This document shows, piece by piece, positions 55,485-64,000 of a stretch of DNA of 64,000 bases; within the stretch, counting starts at the first letter, position 1; every line of letters begins with the position of its first letter. The stretch is from Mycobacterium simiae (GTDB taxonomy: Bacteria > Actinomycetota > Actinomycetes > Mycobacteriales > Mycobacteriaceae): assembly GCF_010727605.1 (NCBI RefSeq), contig NZ_AP022568.1, positions 2,108,001-2,172,000 on the forward strand, in the 5' to 3' direction. Both the position numbers and the translations under genes were made by a program. The notes beneath the pieces were generated by a model, which had not been told where the DNA came from, made no database searches, and was given only the letters and a program-made list of their open reading frames with translations.

Positions 55485-58400
55485 TTGGTCGGCGCGATCT
55501 CCCTGGCGTTGACGTTCGCCCAATCGCCGGGGCAGATCTCGCCCGACACCAAACTGGACCTCACCGCGAACCCGCTGCGCTTCCTGCTGCGTGCGACGAA
55601 CCTGTGGAACAGCGAACTCCCGTTCGGGCAAACCCAGAACCAGGCCTATGGCTACCTGTTTCCGCACGGCACCTTCTTCTTGATCGGTCATCTGCTCGGC
55701 GTGCCGGGCTGGATGACGCAGCGCCTGTGGTGGGCGTTGTTGCTCACGGTCGGCTTTTGGGGTGTGCTGCGGGTCGCCGAGACGCTGGGCATCGGCAGCC
55801 CGACGTCGCGGGTTATCGGCGCGACCGCGTTCGCGCTGTCCCCGCGGGTGTTGACCACACTCGGGTCGATCTCCTCGGAGACCTTGCCGATCATGCTGGC
55901 GCCCTGGGTGTTGCTGCCCACGATCCTGGCGCTCCAATCAGGGGGGCGCGCAACCAGCAATCGCTCGGTGCGCACACTGGCCGCTCAGGCCGGGCTGGCC
56001 GTCGCACTGATGGGTGCGGTCAACGCGATCGCCACCCTGGCCGGATGCCTGCCGGCCGTGCTGTGGTGGGCGTGTCACCGGCCAAACCGGGTGTGGTGGC
56101 GCTACACCGGGTGGTGGGCGCTGAGCCTGGTATTGGCCACGCTGTGGTGGGTGGTTGCCCTGGTGCTCCTGCGCAACGTCAGCCCTCCGTTTCTGGATTT
56201 CATCGAATCCTCCGGGGTGACGACGCAGTGGTCCTCGCTGGTCGAGATGCTGCGGGGGACCGACAGCTGGACCCCGTTCGTGGCGCCCAACGCGACCGCG
56301 GGGGCCCCGCTGGTAACCGGATCCGCGGCCATCCTGGCGACCTGCCTGGTCGCCGCCGCGGGCCTGGCCGGGCTGGCCAGCCCGCGCATGCCGGCGCGCG
56401 GGCGGCTGGTGACGATGCTGCTCGTCGGGGTGGTCTTGATGGCCGTCGGCTACTCGGGCGGGCTGGGCTCGCCGCTAGCCCACCAGGTGCAGCTGTTCTT
56501 GGACGCCGCGGGCGCCCCGCTGCGCAACGTGCACAAGCTGGAATCGGTCATCCGCATCCCGATCGTGCTCGGTGTCGCCGAGCTGCTGGGCCGGGTGCCG
56601 CTTCCGGGCAGCGTGCCCCGGTCCCAGTGGCTGCACGCCTTCGCCCATCCCGAGCGCGACAAACGCGTCGCCGTGACGGTGGTGGTGCTGACCGGGCTGA
56701 CCGTCGGCACCTCACTGGCCTGGACCGCCCGGCTCACGCCACCGGGTACGTTCAGCGCCATCCCGCGGTATTGGCAGGAGGCCGCTGACTGGCTCACCAC
56801 GCACAACGCTGCTCAGGCCGGCGGGTCTGCCCCCGGCCGCGTGCTGGTGGCCCCCGGGGCCCCGTTCGCCACCCAGATCTGGGGCACCACCCACGACGAA
56901 CCACTGCAGGTGCTTGGCAGCAGCCCGTGGGGCGTACGCGACTCCATTCCGTTGACACCGCCGCAGACCATCCGGGCGCTGGACTCGGTGCAGCGACTCT
57001 TCGCCGCCGGACTACCCTCCGCGGGTCTCGCGGATACCCTTGCCCGACAAGGAATTTCATATGTCGTAGTACGCAACGACTTGGACCCGAACTCGTCACG
57101 GTCGGCCCGCCCGATCCTGGTGCACCGCGCCATCGACGGGTCCCCACGACTGCAGAAGGTGGCGCAGTTCGGCGACCCCGTGGGGCCGGGAGCGTTGGCC
57201 GGCTTCGTCACCGACAGCGGACTGCGTCCGCGCTACCCCGCGGTGGAGATCTACCGGGTGGTGATACCGGGCGCGCCCGGTGCGCCCTACTTCGCCGACA
57301 CCGATCGGCTGGCCCGCGTCGACGGTGGGCCCGAAGTGCTGCTACGCCTCGACGAGCGGCGCCGGCTGCTCGGCCAGCCGCCACTGGGGCCGGTGCTGAT
57401 GACCGCCGACGCCCGGGCGGCCGGTCTTCCGATGCCCGCCGGTGCCGCCGTGACCGTGACCGATACCCCGGTGGCGCGCGAGACCGACTACGGCCGGGTC
57501 GACGAGCATTCGTCGGCCGTGCGAGCCGACGGCGACAGCCGGCATACCTTTAATCGGGTACCGGACTACCCGGTCCCCGGCGCCGCGCCGGTCGTCGGCG
57601 GGTGGAACGGCGGGCGGATCACCGTGTCGAGTTCGTCCTCGGACTCCACCGCTATGCCCGACGTCGCACCGGCGACCGCTCCCGCCGCTGCGGTCGACGG
57701 TGATCCGGCCACCGCGTGGGTGACCAACGCGCTGCAGGCCGCCGTCGGGCAGTGGCTGCAGGTCACCTTCGACCACCCGGTGACCAACGCCGCCATCACC
57801 CTGACCCCCAGCGCAACCGCCGTCGGCTCCCAGGTCCGCCGCATCGTGATCGACACCGCCACGGGCAGCACCACGCTGCGGTTCGACCAGGCCGGTACGC
57901 CGCTGACCACCGCACTGCCCTATGGCGAGACGCCCTGGGTGCGGATCACCGCCGCGGGCACCGACGACGGATCCAGCGGCGTGCAGTTCGGCATCACCGA
58001 CCTGTCGATCACCCAGTACGACGCCTCGGGCTTCGCGCACCCGGTCGACCTGCGCCACACCGTGCGGGTGCCCGGGCCGCCGCCGGGCTCGGCGGTGGCG
58101 GGCTGGGACCTCGGCTCGGAATTGCTCGGCCGGCCCGGCTGCGCGGCGGCCGCCGGCAGCGTGCGCTGCGCGCCGTCGATGTCGTTGGCCCCGGAGGAGC
58201 CGGTCAACTTCAGCCGCACCCTGACCGTGCCCACACCGGTGTCGGTGACACCACGGGTATGGGTCCGGCCGCGGCAGGGCCCCAGGCTGGCCGACCTGAT
58301 CGCCGAGCCGAATACCGTTCGCGCCCAGGGCGATTCCGATACGGTCGACATCCTCGGTTCGGCGTTCGCCGTCACCGACGGCGACCCGGCGACGGCCTGG

Positions 58401-59708
58401 ACCGCGCCACAGCGGGTGGTGCAGCACAAGACGGCCCCCACCCTGAGGCTGACGCTGCCGCGCCCCACCGAGGTCACCGGGCTGCGGCTGCTGCCGGGCC
58501 GGTCGACATTGCCCGCTCGGCCAACGATGGTGGCTGTCGACCTTGGCGACGGCCCGCAGGTGCGCGAACTGCGGCATGGCGATGACGAGGGGGCGCAGAC
58601 CTTGCCGTTGCGCCCGCGGGTGACCGACACCGTCACCGTCAGCCTGCTGGACTGGCAGGACATCATCGACCGCAACGCGTTGGGCTTCGACCAGCTCAAG
58701 CCGCCCGGCCTGGCCGAGATCGCGGTGCTCGGCAGTGACGGCAATCCCGTCGCCCCCGCCGACGCGGCCCGCAACCGGTCGCGTGAAATCTTCGTCGACT
58801 GCGATCACGGCCCGGTCATCGCGGTCGCCGGCCGGTTCGTGCACACCTCGATCCGCACGACGGCGGCCATGTTGCTCGACGGTGCGCCGGTCCCCGTCGA
58901 GCCGTGCGATCGCAACCCAATTGCCCTACCGACCGGCCAACAGGAATTTTTGATCAGCCCCGGCGCTCAGTTCGTCGTCGACGGGGCCCAACTGCTGACC
59001 ACCGGCATCGCCGATTTACCCAACGCAGCAGGGGTTTCGACGACACCGGCGGTAACCGGTGGGTGGGGCCCCGATCACCGCGAGGTACGCGCCCCGGCCT
59101 CGGCCGTCTCCCGGGTCCTGGTGATCCCCGAAAGTATCAACCCGGGCTGGGTGGCCCGCACTGGGAACGGGAACCGACTGACGCCGGTGGCCGTCAACGG
59201 CTGGCAGCAAGGCTGGGTGGTGCCCCCCGGAGATCCCGGCACGATCACGTTGACCTTCCCCTCCAACGGGCTGTACCGGGTTGGGTTGGCCTTCGGTCTG
59301 GCGCTACTGCCGCTGTTGGCTCTGCTGGCGGGGTGGCGCACCCGGCGGGGATGCGCGGACGACGCGCCCGCGACGCCATGGTCCCCGGGCCCCTGGGCCG
59401 CGGTGGCGGTGACGGCGGCCGGGGCGCTGATCGCCGGGGCAGGCGGCGTCGTCGTGGTCGGCGGCGCGCTGGGACTGCGTTACGCACTGCGGCACCGGCA
59501 ACGGTGGCGCGATCGGGCCACCGTCGCGGCGGCTGCCGGCGGCCTGATCTTGGCCGGGGCGGCACTGTCGCGACACCCGTGGCGCGCGGTCGACGGTTAT
59601 GCCGGGCATGCTGCGAGTGTGCAGCTACTCGCGCTGGTTTCGATCGCCGCCGTCGCCGCGTCGGTGGTCGTGCTGCCCAGGCAGCGAGGCGCGCCACCCG
59701 GCGATTGA
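55485..59708 (+). CDS. aftD: AftD, alpha-(1->3)-arabinofuranosyltransferase
   Basis: Large GT-C-fold membrane enzyme adding arabinofuranose branches to arabinogalactan/lipoarabinomannan; about 1407 residues. Multiple transmembrane helices fill the first about 430 residues and two more the C-terminus (about 1265-1390). The first periplasmic loop has FAQSPGQISPDTKLDLTANP with the GT-C acidic residues. The periplasmic part carries two F5/8C-type carbohydrate-binding modules (DGDPATAWVTN, DGDPATAWTAP). The start is unclear: no in-frame ATG or GTG exists after the stop at 55260; TTG 55485 or CTG 55464 are the only candidates, without a clear RBS, and PLSRRW precedes TTG 55485. Confidence 0.9.
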   Translation: MVGAISLALTFAQSPGQISPDTKLDLTANPLRFLLRATNLWNSELPFGQTQNQAYGYLFPHGTFFLIGHLLGVPGWMTQRLWWALLLTVGFWGVLRVAETLGIGSPTSRVIGATAFALSPRVLTTLGSISSETLPIMLAPWVLLPTILALQSGGRATSNRSVRTLAAQAGLAVALMGAVNAIATLAGCLPAVLWWACHRPNRVWWRYTGWWALSLVLATLWWVVALVLLRNVSPPFLDFIESSGVTTQWSSLVEMLRGTDSWTPFVAPNATAGAPLVTGSAAILATCLVAAAGLAGLASPRMPARGRLVTMLLVGVVLMAVGYSGGLGSPLAHQVQLFLDAAGAPLRNVHKLESVIRIPIVLGVAELLGRVPLPGSVPRSQWLHAFAHPERDKRVAVTVVVLTGLTVGTSLAWTARLTPPGTFSAIPRYWQEAADWLTTHNAAQAGGSAPGRVLVAPGAPFATQIWGTTHDEPLQVLGSSPWGVRDSIPLTPPQTIRALDSVQRLFAAGLPSAGLADTLARQGISYVVVRNDLDPNSSRSARPILVHRAIDGSPRLQKVAQFGDPVGPGALAGFVTDSGLRPRYPAVEIYRVVIPGAPGAPYFADTDRLARVDGGPEVLLRLDERRRLLGQPPLGPVLMTADARAAGLPMPAGAAVTVTDTPVARETDYGRVDEHSSAVRADGDSRHTFNRVPDYPVPGAAPVVGGWNGGRITVSSSSSDSTAMPDVAPATAPAAAVDGDPATAWVTNALQAAVGQWLQVTFDHPVTNAAITLTPSATAVGSQVRRIVIDTATGSTTLRFDQAGTPLTTALPYGETPWVRITAAGTDDGSSGVQFGITDLSITQYDASGFAHPVDLRHTVRVPGPPPGSAVAGWDLGSELLGRPGCAAAAGSVRCAPSMSLAPEEPVNFSRTLTVPTPVSVTPRVWVRPRQGPRLADLIAEPNTVRAQGDSDTVDILGSAFAVTDGDPATAWTAPQRVVQHKTAPTLRLTLPRPTEVTGLRLLPGRSTLPARPTMVAVDLGDGPQVRELRHGDDEGAQTLPLRPRVTDTVTVSLLDWQDIIDRNALGFDQLKPPGLAEIAVLGSDGNPVAPADAARNRSREIFVDCDHGPVIAVAGRFVHTSIRTTAAMLLDGAPVPVEPCDRNPIALPTGQQEFLISPGAQFVVDGAQLLTTGIADLPNAAGVSTTPAVTGGWGPDHREVRAPASAVSRVLVIPESINPGWVARTGNGNRLTPVAVNGWQQGWVVPPGDPGTITLTFPSNGLYRVGLAFGLALLPLLALLAGWRTRRGCADDAPATPWSPGPWAAVAVTAAGALIAGAGGVVVVGGALGLRYALRHRQRWRDRATVAAAAGGLILAGAALSRHPWRAVDGYAGHAASVQLLALVSIAAVAASVVVLPRQRGAPPGD

Positions 59709-59737
59709 CATTTCGGGGCGTCCGAGGAGTGCTTGCG

Positions 59738-61162
59738 ATGGGATGGTTTTCTGCACCCGACTACTGGGTGAGCAGATTCGTGCTGGAACGCGGGGTCGCG
59801 GCCATCTACCTAATCGCATTCGTCGCGGCGGCCCGACAATTCCGGGCGTTGATCGGCGCCGACGGAATGCTGCCCGTGCCCAGGTACCTGGCGGGCCAGT
59901 CGTTTTGGCGGACACCCAGCATTTTTCAGCTGCACTATTCGGACCGGCTCTGCACGGCTGTGTGCTGGTTCGGTGCGCTGTTGTCGGCGGCGATTGTGCT
60001 CGGAGCGGCCGATCTGCCCCCGCTGTGGGCGGCGATGGCGCTGTGGGCGACGGTGTGGCTGCTGTACCTGTCGATCGTCAACGTCGGACAAGTCTGGTAT
60101 TCGTTCGGGTGGGAATCTTTGTTGCTGGAAACCGGATTTCTGATGATCTTCCTCGGCAACGAGCGGGTCGCGCCGCCGATGCTGACGCTGTGGCTGGGGC
60201 GGCTCCTGCTGTTCCGGGTCGAGTTCGGGGCCGGGTTGATCAAGATGCGCGGCGACCCCTGCTGGCGCGATCTGACCTGCCTGTACTACCACCACGAGAC
60301 CCAGCCGATGCCGGGCCCGCTGAGTTGGTTCTTCCACCACCTGCCCAAACCGCTTCACCGAATTGAAGTGGCTGGCAACCACTTTGCCCAACTCGTGGTG
60401 CCGTTCGGTCTGTTCGCGCCGCAACCAATAGCCAGTCTGGCCGCCGCCATCGTCGTCGTCACACAGTTGTGGCTGGTGTTGTCCGGCAATTTCGCCTGGC
60501 TCAACTGGGTGACGATCGTGCTGGCGTTCAGCGCCATCGATGATGCCGCGGTAAGGCGGCTGTTGCCGATAACCGGACACGCACCGGGGCCGGCGCCACC
60601 GTTGTGGTTCGTCGTCCTGGTCTCCACCGTTGCCGGCGGCATGCTGTTTTTGACCTATTGGCCGGTGCGCAACATGCTGTCGCGGCGGCAGCGAATGAAC
60701 ATGTCGTTCAACGCTTTTCATCTTGTCAATACCTACGGCGCGTTCGGTACTATCGGTCGGTCCCGCTATGAGGTGGTGATCGAGGGCACCGACGAACCGA
60801 GCATCACCGCGCAGACCGTGTGGAAGGAATACGAGTTCAAGGGCAAGCCCGGCGCGGTGGACCGGCTGCCCCGCCAGTGGGCGCCGTATCACCTGCGGCT
60901 GGACTGGCTGATGTGGTTCGCCGCGATCGCGCCGGGTTACGCCCAACCGTGGCTGGCGCCGTTTTTGCAGCGGCTGCTGCGCAACGACCGCCCCACGCTG
61001 CGACTGTTGCGGCACAACCCCTTCCCCGACTCCCCGCCGCAATACGTGCGTGCGCGGTTGTACCAGTACCGGTTCACCACTGTGGCGGAGTTGCGACGCG
61101 ATCGCGCGTGGTGGCACCGCACGCCGGTGGGCCAGTACGTTCCGCCGATGTCACTGCGTTAG
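59738..61162 (+). CDS. Lipase maturation factor-like membrane protein (Rv0235c-like)
   Basis: Multi-pass membrane protein, 474 residues from ATG 59738 with GAGGAG upstream. It resembles the LMF1 family: W-Y-S-F-G-W-E-S-L-L-L-E-T-G-F and KMRGDPCWRDLTCLYYHHET, then the C-terminal FNAFHLVNTYGAFGTIGRSR and RLPRQWAPYHLRLDWLMWF. In animals LMF1 helps lipases fold; the bacterial role is unknown. It follows aftD by 29 nt and likely shares its transcript. Confidence 0.87.
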   Translation: MGWFSAPDYWVSRFVLERGVAAIYLIAFVAAARQFRALIGADGMLPVPRYLAGQSFWRTPSIFQLHYSDRLCTAVCWFGALLSAAIVLGAADLPPLWAAMALWATVWLLYLSIVNVGQVWYSFGWESLLLETGFLMIFLGNERVAPPMLTLWLGRLLLFRVEFGAGLIKMRGDPCWRDLTCLYYHHETQPMPGPLSWFFHHLPKPLHRIEVAGNHFAQLVVPFGLFAPQPIASLAAAIVVVTQLWLVLSGNFAWLNWVTIVLAFSAIDDAAVRRLLPITGHAPGPAPPLWFVVLVSTVAGGMLFLTYWPVRNMLSRRQRMNMSFNAFHLVNTYGAFGTIGRSRYEVVIEGTDEPSITAQTVWKEYEFKGKPGAVDRLPRQWAPYHLRLDWLMWFAAIAPGYAQPWLAPFLQRLLRNDRPTLRLLRHNPFPDSPPQYVRARLYQYRFTTVAELRRDRAWWHRTPVGQYVPPMSLR

Positions 61163-61626
61163 GTCAGCCGGCTGAGGTCGGTGATGAGCTGCGATACCAC
61201 GGTCACCGTGGCGATTCGGCGACCGGAATCGTCATCGAGGTCCGCGCCCAGCACGGCGTTGGTCTTCGTCAACTTCAAGACCCGCCCCGTTGCCACATAG
61301 CTTTTCGCCGTGCCCGCGCGCAGGATCGTCACCGTCATACTCAGCGTCGGACAGGGGCAGGCCGTCGCCAGCGAGCCGCAGTGGGTTGCCGTCTGATCCA
61401 GCATCTCGGCCATGGACCCGCCGCTGAGTTGCGCGAAATTATATGCGCCAGCACCAGGTTCGTATGACATGCGCAACCAGCGCTCGGTACGCGACCCGTC
61501 GAGGAACCGCGCATTCAATGCCGCGAGGTTGGGCGTCAGGTTGTTGTTCGCGTGGGCAACCCACGCCGTTTCCGCAAGCGCAGCTCCCGGTTCCCCGAAC
61601 AGGCCGAGATAGCCGGTGTTGTCCAT
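61159..61626 (-). CDS. PaaI-like hot-dog thioesterase
   Basis: 155 residues. The PaaI-type signature is the QLSGGSMAEMLDQTATHCGS helix with Gly-Gly and Asp, followed by SMTVTILRAGTAKSYVATG and ATVTVVSQLI. It probably hydrolyses an acyl-CoA. Its 3' end overlaps the LMF-like gene by 4 nt. It starts 11 nt after the P450 stop, so the two form an operon. Confidence 0.82.
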   Translation of the reverse strand: MDNTGYLGLFGEPGAALAETAWVAHANNNLTPNLAALNARFLDGSRTERWLRMSYEPGAGAYNFAQLSGGSMAEMLDQTATHCGSLATACPCPTLSMTVTILRAGTAKSYVATGRVLKLTKTNAVLGADLDDDSGRRIATVTVVSQLITDLSRLT

Positions 61627-61637
61627 GTCTGAGCTCC

Positions 61638-62849
61638 TCAGCGTACAGTCGGCCGTTCGGAACCAACCACGAGTCGCGCTGGACTACGACCGAGAACCTG
61701 TCGCCACGGTATCGCACTCGGATCCTCGGTCAGGTACAACGGCGGCACTTCTGCCAACACCGCCCGTATGCACTCTTCCACCGCGAGCTTCGCAAGCGCG
61801 GTACCGAGGCAATAGTGCGTTCCGGCGCCGAAATTCAGCGGTCTGGGGGTCCCCGGCCGGCTGAAACGATCGGGGCAGAACCGATCGGGATCCTCCCATA
61901 CCGACCCGTCGCGACAAGCCGCGGCAATGCAGGGAAACACCATCGCCTCGGCGGGGATCACAGTGTCGTAAAGCTCGATCGACGCAACGGCAGTGCGCGG
62001 AATCAGCGGGACACTGGGTTCCATCCGCATTGTTTCGGCAGCAACTGCGGACAGACGGGTCGGATCTTGCGCCACGCCGTCCAGCTGGTCGCGGTGCCGC
62101 AGGGCGACCAGGATACTGCAGGGAATTTGGCTACCCGTTGTATCATGCGCTGCTACAAGGAGATTAGAGATCATCACGACCGTTTCGTCATGGGTGAGCC
62201 GTTCTCCTTCGACCTCGGCAGCGAGCAGGCCGGTAATCAGATCGGATCCGGGGTCGCCGCTTCGCCGCCGGGTGAGGTCGTGAACATAGCTCTGCAACTC
62301 TGTGACCGCGCGCGTCGCATTGCCGATCTGGTCCGGGGTCATCACGAAGAATACCGGGCTCAGGGCGTCCGCCCACTGCGCGAACAAGGGGACATCGGTA
62401 GCTGGCACCCCGAGCAGGCGGCAGGTCAGTCCGGCCGCCACGGCCGCACCGGCGGGAACCAGATCTCCGCTCCGCCTGGCCGACCCGATCGCTGCGGCGG
62501 CCAGCTCGGCCGCGGCGTCCTGCAGTGCGGCAACCGCCCGCGGCGTAAAGGCACGCGCGACGAGTGTTCGCATCCGCTGGTGGTAATCGCCCTCGGTGGT
62601 AAACATCAACCGGCCGTACCAATCTCGTAATGGCCCGCTGGTGATGCCCATCATGTCGAACAGCGTCAAGCCGATGCCATTGAGCCGCTTGTCACGCACC
62701 AGCAGTTCAACATCGCGCTGGCGCAGCGCGACAACGGCGCCGGTCATCTCATCTCTGGCCAACGGGCCCCGTCGCGCGGCCTCGCGCAACACCCCATGCA
62801 GATCACCGGCCAGATTCCCAGTCAGGTCGACAGTCGGCAATGCGCCCAC
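61638..62849 (-). CDS. Cytochrome P450
   Basis: Soluble bacterial P450 of 403 residues. Key motifs: I-helix AAHDTTGS, ExxR in AETMRMEPS, and haem-binding FGAGTHYCLGTALA with the cysteine near 346. GTG 62849 is preferred to GTG 62864 because AAAGGAGAAGCT stands directly before it. The substrate is unknown. Paired with the thioesterase gene, it may act on an acyl or acyl-CoA compound. I do not recall a P450 at this place in H37Rv, which has gabD1 here. Confidence 0.92.
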   Translation of the reverse strand: MGALPTVDLTGNLAGDLHGVLREAARRGPLARDEMTGAVVALRQRDVELLVRDKRLNGIGLTLFDMMGITSGPLRDWYGRLMFTTEGDYHQRMRTLVARAFTPRAVAALQDAAAELAAAAIGSARRSGDLVPAGAAVAAGLTCRLLGVPATDVPLFAQWADALSPVFFVMTPDQIGNATRAVTELQSYVHDLTRRRSGDPGSDLITGLLAAEVEGERLTHDETVVMISNLLVAAHDTTGSQIPCSILVALRHRDQLDGVAQDPTRLSAVAAETMRMEPSVPLIPRTAVASIELYDTVIPAEAMVFPCIAAACRDGSVWEDPDRFCPDRFSRPGTPRPLNFGAGTHYCLGTALAKLAVEECIRAVLAEVPPLYLTEDPSAIPWRQVLGRSPARLVVGSERPTVR

Positions 62850-63150
62850 AGCTTCTCCTTTCACTCATGCGCACACACCGAAGGAGGAATCGGTGGAAGC
62901 TGGCGATGAAAATCTGTTGTCACGCGGCTGCTTTCACGAGGCGTATACGCGAAGATAGCCCAAGCTTGCGTGGGGCGCGAGGAGGTGCGCTGCACCGTCC
63001 CCGGCGAAAGACCGAAAACTCTTACTATTCCTGGGGTTTGAAAGGCCGTGGCTCGCAGCTGGTAGATCGAGCCTTGCAGCAAAGTCTTCGATCAGCAGGC
63101 AAACACGTTGCGTACCAAGTTGCGCGCGTTCTGCCGTTGGCGAGGCTCCC
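62850..63150. other. Intergenic region upstream of the P450, no gene seen
   Basis: About 300 nt with no recognised coding sequence on either strand. It should contain the P450 promoter (minus strand) and may include the deleted N-terminal part of the following R2-like pseudogene, but no family residues are recognisable. Confidence 0.5.
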
Positions 63151-63728
63151 GTTCGACGGCAGGGTTGGGAGCAGCTGACCGACGACGAAGTGACTTCGCC
63201 ATCCGCCTGTGCGCGCAGTTCGTCGCCGGCCAGGAAGCGGTCACCCACGACATCGAACCGTTCATGGCGTCCATGGGCACCGAGGGCCGGCTCGGCGACG
63301 AGATATACCTGACGCAGTTCGCCTTCGAGGAGGTATTTGACCCGTCACCGACTGCCCAGGTGCGCGCATCGGCAACCTATAACCACGTGGTCGAGGGCAT
63401 GATGGCGCTGACCGGGTACCACTCTTGGCACCGGATCTGCAACGGCCACACGCCAACTGGGAGGCGTTCGAAACGCGGATGAACAAGCTCATCCCGCCGG
63501 TGCTGCGGGCCACCGAGGAAAGCTACGCGATGTACGGCGACGACATCCCGTTCGGCTTGCAGCTGGTCGAGTCTCGACAGTACGCCGCCGAGAAGGGGAT
63601 GCGGCGGTTCGGCACCATCTCCAGCGCCCGCGGTCATCCGGATCGGCGAGATCGACCTTGACTCGCCGCTGCAGCTCGAGGACACCTTCGCCGAGGAGGA
63701 CCGGAAGGTGCTGGCGGCCAGGGCCTAA
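63151..63728 (+). pseudogene. Pseudogene of R2-like ligand-binding oxidase (Rv0233-like)
   Basis: Pieces of the R2lox (ribonucleotide reductase R2-like, Mn/Fe) family are spread over several frames. They are WEQLTDDE, then [20 protein letters not shown] and YLTQFAFEE in a second frame, then [20 protein letters not shown], then [17 protein letters not shown] to [14 protein letters not shown] in another frame, and finally [18 protein letters not shown]. The N-terminus is missing. An in-frame gap of about 50 residues removes the E-x-x-H metal-ligand region after FAFEE, a further segment after WHRIC is gone, and there are at least three frame changes. An intact R2lox is about 314 residues. The gene cannot make a functional oxidase. 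Confidence 0.88.
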
Positions 63729-63739
63729 GCCGCTGAGCG

Positions 63740-64000
63740 CTACAGGGTTTCATCGAGCTCACCGAGGCGGTCCGTGAGCCGCAGGTTCTCGGAGTAGTCC
63801 ACCGGGCAGCAGATCAGCGACACCCCGTCGTCGTCGAGTGCCGCCCGCAGCGTGGGCAGCAGCTCGTCGGCGCTGTTGATCCGATAGCCCTTGGCGCCAA
63901 AGCTTTCCGCGTACGTGACGATGTCGGGGTTGTCGAACCGCACATAGTGATGCTCGCCGAGCTCGAGATCCATCTTCCACTCGATGAGGCCGTATCCGCC
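63740..64000 (-). CDS. Acetolactate synthase-like ThDP enzyme (C-terminal end only)
   Basis: The last 86 codons of a thiamine-diphosphate enzyme; the rest lies beyond the right edge. The fragment reads GGYGLIEWKMDLELGEHHYV, then DNPDIVTYAESFGAKGYRI and a C-terminal segment (CCPVDYSENLRL). This matches the C-terminal ThDP-binding domain of catabolic acetolactate synthases (AlsS type) more than IlvB. The stop is TAG at 63742-63740. Confidence 0.8.
   Translation of the reverse strand, partial: GGYGLIEWKMDLELGEHHYVRFDNPDIVTYAESFGAKGYRINSADELLPTLRAALDDDGVSLICCPVDYSENLRLTDRLGELDETL

Overview
The window is chromosomal DNA of a Mycobacterium species. Evidence: GC-rich sequence, many GTG and TTG starts, a complete type VII (ESX-3) secretion locus, PE/PPE proteins, and mycobacteria-specific enzymes such as AftD, LpqI, FabG4/HtdX and Sdh1. 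The gene order follows, inverted, the M. tuberculosis H37Rv segment from about Rv0289 down to Rv0233, with insertions, losses and decayed genes. Locus comparisons are from memory. The species cannot be named from the sequence alone, but the preserved order and the PE/PPE content suggest a slow-growing non-tuberculous mycobacterium.

1-10.7 kb (minus): the ESX-3 metal-acquisition secretion operon eccA3-eccB3-eccC3-PE5-PPE4-esxG-esxH-espG3 (espG3 runs off the left edge). Upstream of eccA3 lie a near-consensus IdeR box and a perfect palindromic Zur box, so iron and zinc control is readable from the DNA. 10.7-13.5 kb: a SAM-dependent methyltransferase flanked by two relics of PPE genes, then an MpaB/DUF2236 protein.

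13.6-24 kb: TetR-regulated lipid/acyl metabolism (hydrolase, 2-hydroxyacid dehydrogenase, double-domain acyl-CoA dehydrogenase FadE6, FadD2). Between fadE6 and fadD2 sits an accessory island: a secreted Gly/His/Trp repeat protein, an AT-rich stretch carrying ten CAGTA/TACTG motifs (several as palindromes), and a small ribbon-helix-helix-like protein. 23.7-28.3 kb: LigD-type polymerase domain protein, Tat lipoprotein of the FecB type, 5-oxoprolinase subunits, and AAC(2')-Ic-like acetyltransferase.

28.5-37.2 kb: a nitrate/nitrite assimilation block. It has two tandem NarK-type transporters, an NnaR-type regulator (HemD-like plus winged helix), a sirohydrochlorin chelatase that could supply siroheme, a TetR-C-like fragment protein, and convergent nirBD. 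37.3-45.4 kb: Acr2-type Hsp20 with a HAIR-like operator, DUF302/HxlR pair, PEP-mutase family enzyme, and the Sdh1 succinate dehydrogenase operon, followed by a 2OG-Fe(II) oxygenase/flavin reductase pair.

45.6-51.5 kb: the fadE5 / fadA2 / fabG4-htdX beta-oxidation-like set. 51.5-64 kb: ClC channel, TetR, LpqI glycosidase, two DUF2613 small proteins, the arabinofuranosyltransferase AftD, a lipase-maturation-factor-like membrane protein, a thioesterase/P450 pair, a multiply broken R2-like oxidase pseudogene, and the C-terminus of an acetolactate-synthase-like enzyme at the right edge. No rRNA, tRNA, CRISPR array or insertion sequence was recognised.
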